This document shows positions 20,282 to 23,533 of a DNA stretch of 23,533 bases, in pieces. Origin of the DNA: JAJRZX01 sp964472295 (GTDB lineage Bacteria; Desulfobacterota; GWC2-55-46; JADFVP01); NCBI GenBank assembly GCA_964472295.1, contig CAYYJQ010000032.1:1-23533 (forward strand). The letters run 5' to 3'. Under the pieces are notes generated by a model. It had not been told where the DNA came from and made no database searches. It saw only the letters and a program-made list of their open reading frames with translations. The translations under genes were made by a program, and so were the position numbers. Positions within the stretch are counted from its first letter, which is position 1. Each line of letters starts with the position of its first letter.

Positions 20282-20935
20282 ATGAAAAAAATTAAAAAAA
20301 ATATTCCCATTATCATCGCCGGGCTCTTTATCCTCCTCATCGCCGCCGGGCCTGCCACAGCGGAAATGTCACGGGGCATTGACGGTCTCGTCACCCGTCT
20401 TGAGAAAAAATACCGTTCCATCAATACCCTTACAGCGGACTTTACCCAGGTATCAAAGGGCCTCTCAGCCATGGACGGGGCCTCTGGCGGAAAGGTCTAC
20501 TTCAAGAGGCCCGGACGCATAAGGTGGTCTTACAGGGGGACCATTACCGATGAAATCATCGGAGACGGCAAGGTCCTCTGGTTCTATCAGCCGGACCTTA
20601 ACCAGGCCTTCAAGAGCATGGGCGCGAGCCCCGGCATATCAACGGATTTTCTCTCGGGAATGATGAATATAAGAAAGGACTTTAAGATTGAGGCCGGCCC
20701 CCTGAAGGGCGCCCTTGTATCCCTGGGCCTTGAGCCCCGCGCCTACCACCCGCAGATAAAGTCCCTTGTCCTCGAAGTAGATAAAAAAACGCTCCTTGTG
20801 AGAAAGTTCATACTCAAGGACCATTACGGCAATACCACGGAGGTGACCTTCGCCAATATCAAGGTGAACCCCCACGTTGAAGACGGACTATTTAGTTTCA
20901 CGCCCCCCGAGGGCACGGTCATAATTGAAAAATGA
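20282..20935 (+). CDS. lolA: Outer-membrane lipoprotein carrier protein LolA
   Basis: Periplasmic chaperone of 217 residues that shuttles lipoproteins from LolCDE to the outer membrane. A signal peptide covers 1-27 (cleavage after ATA). The mature part has the LolA pattern: RLEKKYRSINTLTADFTQ, FKRPGRIRWSYRG, GKVLWFYQPDLNQ, DHYGNTTEVTFANIKVN and the closing FSFTPPEGTVII. Its presence implies an outer membrane. The ATG has no evident ribosome site; it directly follows an AT-rich stretch and the start fits the signal peptide. It follows ftsK, a common neighbour in diderm genomes, and shared transcription is likely but not certain. Confidence 0.95.
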   Translation: MKKIKKNIPIIIAGLFILLIAAGPATAEMSRGIDGLVTRLEKKYRSINTLTADFTQVSKGLSAMDGASGGKVYFKRPGRIRWSYRGTITDEIIGDGKVLWFYQPDLNQAFKSMGASPGISTDFLSGMMNIRKDFKIEAGPLKGALVSLGLEPRAYHPQIKSLVLEVDKKTLLVRKFILKDHYGNTTEVTFANIKVNPHVEDGLFSFTPPEGTVIIEK

Positions 20936-20957
20936 CCACTGGAAGGTCTGACTGATT

Positions 20958-21021
20958 CAGACTTTTTAGCAACGCATGGACGCACCGCCATTTTATAGGA
21001 CTTACAGTTGCCAAAGATGTT
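20958..21021. repeat. 64-nt dispersed element, copy 2
   Basis: It aligns without gaps to 9687-9750. The conserved core here is GGACGCACCGCCATTTT and the ends are CAGACT and AAGATGTT. It fills most of the lolA-yajQ gap and stops shortly before the yajQ ribosome site AGGAGG (21035-21040). Confidence 0.55.
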
Positions 21022-21051
21022 CCCTAAAAAAAATAGGAGGCACTCATACCA

Positions 21052-21540
21052 ATGCCAAGTTTCGACATAGTATCAAAGGTGAACACGCAGGAAGTGGACA
21101 ACGCCGTTAACCAGGCCCGCGCGGAATTAAAGAACCGCTATGACTTCAAGGGCTCAAAATGCGAACTCAACTGGGACAAAAAAGAGGAAATCATCATCCT
21201 TGCCGATAGCGACACCCGGCTCAAGGCCCTTGTGGACATGCTTCAGGCACGGCTCGTGAAGCGCTCCGTGCCCCTTAAATCCCTTGATTTTCAGGTGGTT
21301 GTGGACGTATCGGGGAACATGAAGAAGCAGGTCGTAAAGGTTCGCCAGGGAATACCCACGGACAGGGCAAAGTCCATCGTGAAGATGATAAAGGGCCTTA
21401 AACTAAAGGTTCAGGCACAGATACAGGACGACCAGGTCCGTGTTACCGGGAAGAAGATAGACGACCTTCAGGCCGTTATCAGTGACCTCAAGGCCCGCGA
21501 CCTTGATGTTGCCCTCCAGTTCGTGAACATGAGGTCCTGA
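21052..21540 (+). CDS. yajQ: YajQ-family nucleotide-binding protein
   Basis: A 162-residue cytoplasmic protein of the YajQ/UPF0234 family (usual length about 160) with two ferredoxin-like folds. The opening PSFDIVSKVNTQEVDNAVNQ, the NRYDFKGSK motif, VRQGIPTDRAKSIVKMIK and the final DLDVALQFVNMR are family hallmarks. Members bind nucleotides and RNA, and the Xanthomonas homologue was reported to bind cyclic di-GMP. AGGAGG (21035-21040) precedes the ATG by 11 bases. The stop codon abuts the TTG start of prmA, so yajQ-prmA-rsmE is very likely one operon. Confidence 0.96.
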   Translation: MPSFDIVSKVNTQEVDNAVNQARAELKNRYDFKGSKCELNWDKKEEIIILADSDTRLKALVDMLQARLVKRSVPLKSLDFQVVVDVSGNMKKQVVKVRQGIPTDRAKSIVKMIKGLKLKVQAQIQDDQVRVTGKKIDDLQAVISDLKARDLDVALQFVNMRS

Positions 21541-22479
21541 TTGGTTGGTAAAGACAAGACCTGGGTGGAGATAATCGCAAGGGGCCCTGCCGAGGGCAGG
21601 GACGAGGCCGTCTCGCTCCTTATCGGGGCCGGTAGCAACGCCGTTATCGAGGGGGTCCTCTCTTCAGCGAGTTTGCCCGCCGGCGCGCCAAACGCTTACG
21701 GCAAGGCCACTCTCAAGGCCGCGCTGCCCTCAAGGCGCGTTGAAGACAGCAGGCGCCTTCAAGAGGCCCTCTCCTTTCTTGGCTGGTCCATGACCTCTTC
21801 CACCACCATGGAGCGCGACTGGTCCCTTGCCTGGCGCAAAGGGCTGAAGCCCGTAAGGATATATCCAAAAAAGGACAGCGCAAGGGGCCTCCTTGTCCGC
21901 GCATCGTGGTCAAGGGCAAGGCCAAGAGGGGGCGAAGCGGAAGTAATCATGGACCCATCCATGGCCTTTGGCACGGGCGCGCACCCAACAACCAGGATGT
22001 GCCTGAAGGCCATTGTAATGCTCCTTGGTGGAGAAAGACCCATGACAGAGGGACCCATGCTCGACGTAGGCACGGGCTCTGGCATACTCACCATATCTGC
22101 CCTTAAACTCGGCGTCCCATGGGCCATTGGGCTTGAAATCGACCCCTTGGCACTCAAGGTGGCAAGGAAAAACCTTAGAATAAATAACGTAAGGGCCAGG
22201 CTGAGCCCTGGTCCCGTGACAAATCTTGGAGGGACCTTCGGCCTTATTACCGCCAATATCTTCTCCGAGGAACTCAAGCGTCTTGCCCCTGAACTTACAG
22301 AGAGGCTCAGGCGGGGGCCATCGTACATGGTCCTCTCGGGCATCCTTCGCGAGCAGGCCCCTGGCGTGGCATCCCACTACAGGAAACTCGGGCTGAAGGT
22401 AGTAAAGAGGTTTGTTGAGCACGAGTGGGCCTGCCTTGTCCTCGGGCGCAGGGCGCAAAGAGGGGAGGCCGGCGCATGA
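21541..22479 (+). CDS. prmA: Ribosomal protein L11 methyltransferase
   Basis: S-adenosylmethionine-dependent enzyme of 312 residues that trimethylates ribosomal protein L11. An N-terminal L11-recognition domain (about 1-95) is joined to a class I methyltransferase domain with MAFGTGAHPTTRMCL, the SAM-binding DVGTGSGILTISALKLG, the acidic EIDPLALKVARKN and the catalytic-region ITANIF. It is slightly longer than the E. coli enzyme (293). The start is TTG directly after the yajQ stop, with GAGG about 6 bases upstream; the stop overlaps the rsmE start (ATGA). Coupled translation with its neighbours is likely. Confidence 0.93.
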   Translation: MVGKDKTWVEIIARGPAEGRDEAVSLLIGAGSNAVIEGVLSSASLPAGAPNAYGKATLKAALPSRRVEDSRRLQEALSFLGWSMTSSTTMERDWSLAWRKGLKPVRIYPKKDSARGLLVRASWSRARPRGGEAEVIMDPSMAFGTGAHPTTRMCLKAIVMLLGGERPMTEGPMLDVGTGSGILTISALKLGVPWAIGLEIDPLALKVARKNLRINNVRARLSPGPVTNLGGTFGLITANIFSEELKRLAPELTERLRRGPSYMVLSGILREQAPGVASHYRKLGLKVVKRFVEHEWACLVLGRRAQRGEAGA

Positions 22480-23210
22480 GGAGATTTTTTATTGAAGGTT
22501 TGAGGGAAGGGGCGGTGGAAGCGAGTATCAGGGGAGAGGAGTTCAGGCATCTCAAGGTACTGAGGCTGAGGGAGGGCGAGAGGGTGACCCTCTTTGACGG
22601 CAAGGGACACGAGTCTTACGCCCTGCTCACCTCTATTGGAAGGTCCGGCGCCAAGGTCTCCATCGAGGGGACGGCCCCTTCCATGGCCGAGCCGTCCACC
22701 GATATTATCCTCGTTGCAGGTCTTACAAAGGCACAGAAACCAGACCTTGTGGTGGAAAAGGCCACGGAACTCGGCGTTAGTGCAATAGTATTTTATTATG
22801 CCGAGCGCAGTGTCCTCCTTGTGCGCGGCGCGAGGATAGCGGAAAAACTCGAGAGGTGGCGCCGCATCGCCATCGGCGCGGCAAAGCAATGCGGCCGCTC
22901 TATCGTGCCAACGCTCTCCTGCAGGCCCATGCTCGCCTCGGCCATGGACCTTGCCAGGGCCGAGGCAGGACTCTTTTTCTACGAGGGCGGCGGCCTGCCC
23001 CTTGACAGGGCCCTTGAAGAAGAGAGGCTCGGAGCGCCGGGGAGCATTGCCCTGCTTATAGGCCCTGAGGGTGGTTTTACTGAAGAAGAACGGGCAACTG
23101 CCCTTGAGAAGGGTTATAGGGCCTGCACCCTTGGCCCAAGGATACTTCGCGCCGAGACAGCGGCCATTACGGCCGTAGCCCTTGTCCAGCACGCACTTGG
23201 CGACATCTAA
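22476..23210 (+). CDS. rsmE: 16S rRNA (uracil(1498)-N3)-methyltransferase RsmE
   Basis: SPOUT-class methyltransferase of 244 residues that makes m3U1498 in 16S rRNA. The N-terminal PUA-like domain (RRFFIEG, FRHLKVLRLREGERVTLFDG) is followed by the knotted C-terminal domain with LVAGLTKAQKPDLVVEKATELGV, the SAM-binding knot LLIGPEGGFTEEE and LGPRILRAETAAITA. ATG 22476 has AGGGGAGG at good spacing and overlaps prmA by 4 bases; an earlier frame start inside prmA lacks support. PrmA and RsmE together form a ribosome-modification pair. The C-rich tract starts 13 bases after the stop. Confidence 0.96.
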   Translation: MRRFFIEGLREGAVEASIRGEEFRHLKVLRLREGERVTLFDGKGHESYALLTSIGRSGAKVSIEGTAPSMAEPSTDIILVAGLTKAQKPDLVVEKATELGVSAIVFYYAERSVLLVRGARIAEKLERWRRIAIGAAKQCGRSIVPTLSCRPMLASAMDLARAEAGLFFYEGGGLPLDRALEEERLGAPGSIALLIGPEGGFTEEERATALEKGYRACTLGPRILRAETAAITAVALVQHALGDI

Positions 23211-23222
23211 GGCCTTGTTTTA

Positions 23223-23533
23223 AGATTCCCCCCCCCCCCCCCCGCCCCCCCCCCACCCCCTCCCCCCCCTCCCCATACCACGTAAACCCCCCCCCTCCCC
23301 CACGCACCCCTCCTCCCACCCCCCACCCCCACCCCCACCGCCACACCGCCCCCCCCCCCCCCCCGCCCCACCCACCCCCCCCCCCCCACCCCCCCCGGAG
23401 CCCCCACACGCACCCCCACACCCACCCCCCCCCCCACGCGAACCCCCACCGCCACCCCCTCCGGATCCACGACCCGAACCCCCACCCCCACCCGAACAGC
23501 TCCCCCCACACCCGATCCCTCGCGCAGCCCCAC
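23223..23533. other. C-rich low-complexity contig end, likely artefact
   Basis: From 23227 to the end the plus strand is nearly all C, with scattered A, G and T, unlike any other part of the window. Open frames on the minus strand translate to Gly/Val/Trp-rich low complexity and carry no domain. The abrupt change and the location at the sequence end suggest a sequencing or assembly artefact (for example no-signal G calls read as C on this strand). No gene is supported. Confidence 0.8.

Noticed and set aside
23167..23533. Gly/Trp/Val-rich minus-strand frames at the window end
   Set aside because: They are translations of the C-rich low-complexity tract, which looks artefactual.

Overview
The window looks like a chromosomal contig end from a diderm (Gram-negative type) bacterium, probably uncultured. 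Three features point to an outer membrane and Gram-negative-like lineage: LolA, a GyrB with the roughly 165-residue insertion found in Gram-negative enzymes, and a membrane c-type cytochrome. The coding style (GC-rich, many AGG and ATA codons, AT-rich spacers) and the pyrophosphate-type phosphofructokinase would fit Desulfobacterota/'Deltaproteobacteria' or Nitrospirota-like lineages. That placement is a guess without a homology search. I count 21 protein genes and 3 tRNAs, almost all intact housekeeping or accessory genes.

Layout. (1) 377-2571: an FNR-like Crp regulator with cysteines suited to an Fe-S cluster, followed by a sensor histidine kinase with no response regulator nearby. (2) 2646-4489: pyrophosphate-type 6-phosphofructokinase, a Mut7-C PIN-type RNase and CutA, closely packed. 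(3) 4567-4900: a tRNA-Lys/tRNA-Glu unit with a promoter and a perfect-palindrome terminator. (4) 5120-7307: a secreted SH3 protein, then a DUF3524/QTMAN-like glycosyltransferase. (5) 9618-7357, minus strand: NYN nuclease-cold-shock fusion, membrane cytochrome c, and a secreted stand-alone CcmI C-terminal domain. (6) 12249-9793, minus: gyrB. (7) 15568-12560, minus: ftsB, a carbon-nitrogen hydrolase, argS and tRNA-His. (8) 15803-17827: zinc-ribbon PilZ protein and a two-domain dCTP deaminase. (9) 17892-20935: ftsK and lolA. (10) 21052-23210: yajQ-prmA-rsmE. (11) 23223-23533: C-rich low-complexity sequence that looks artefactual.

The least explained content is not a single operon. One part is a set of dispersed intergenic repeats. 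A family with the order 'G/C hairpin, ATTGGTTTTCTTTG, AT-rich hairpin' occurs near 46-184, 6003-6087 and 16568-16630. A 64-nt element is shared by the gyrB/NYN and lolA/yajQ gaps. There is also a GGGGCTATAGGG motif and a doubly expanded palindrome before lolA. The other part is several protein oddities: a carbon-nitrogen hydrolase whose catalytic Glu is Gln, a bacterial homologue of the tRNA-queuosine mannosyltransferase family, a lone CcmI C-terminal domain beside a cytochrome c, and the NYN-cold-shock fusion. All family names come from reading motifs by eye; no database was searched.
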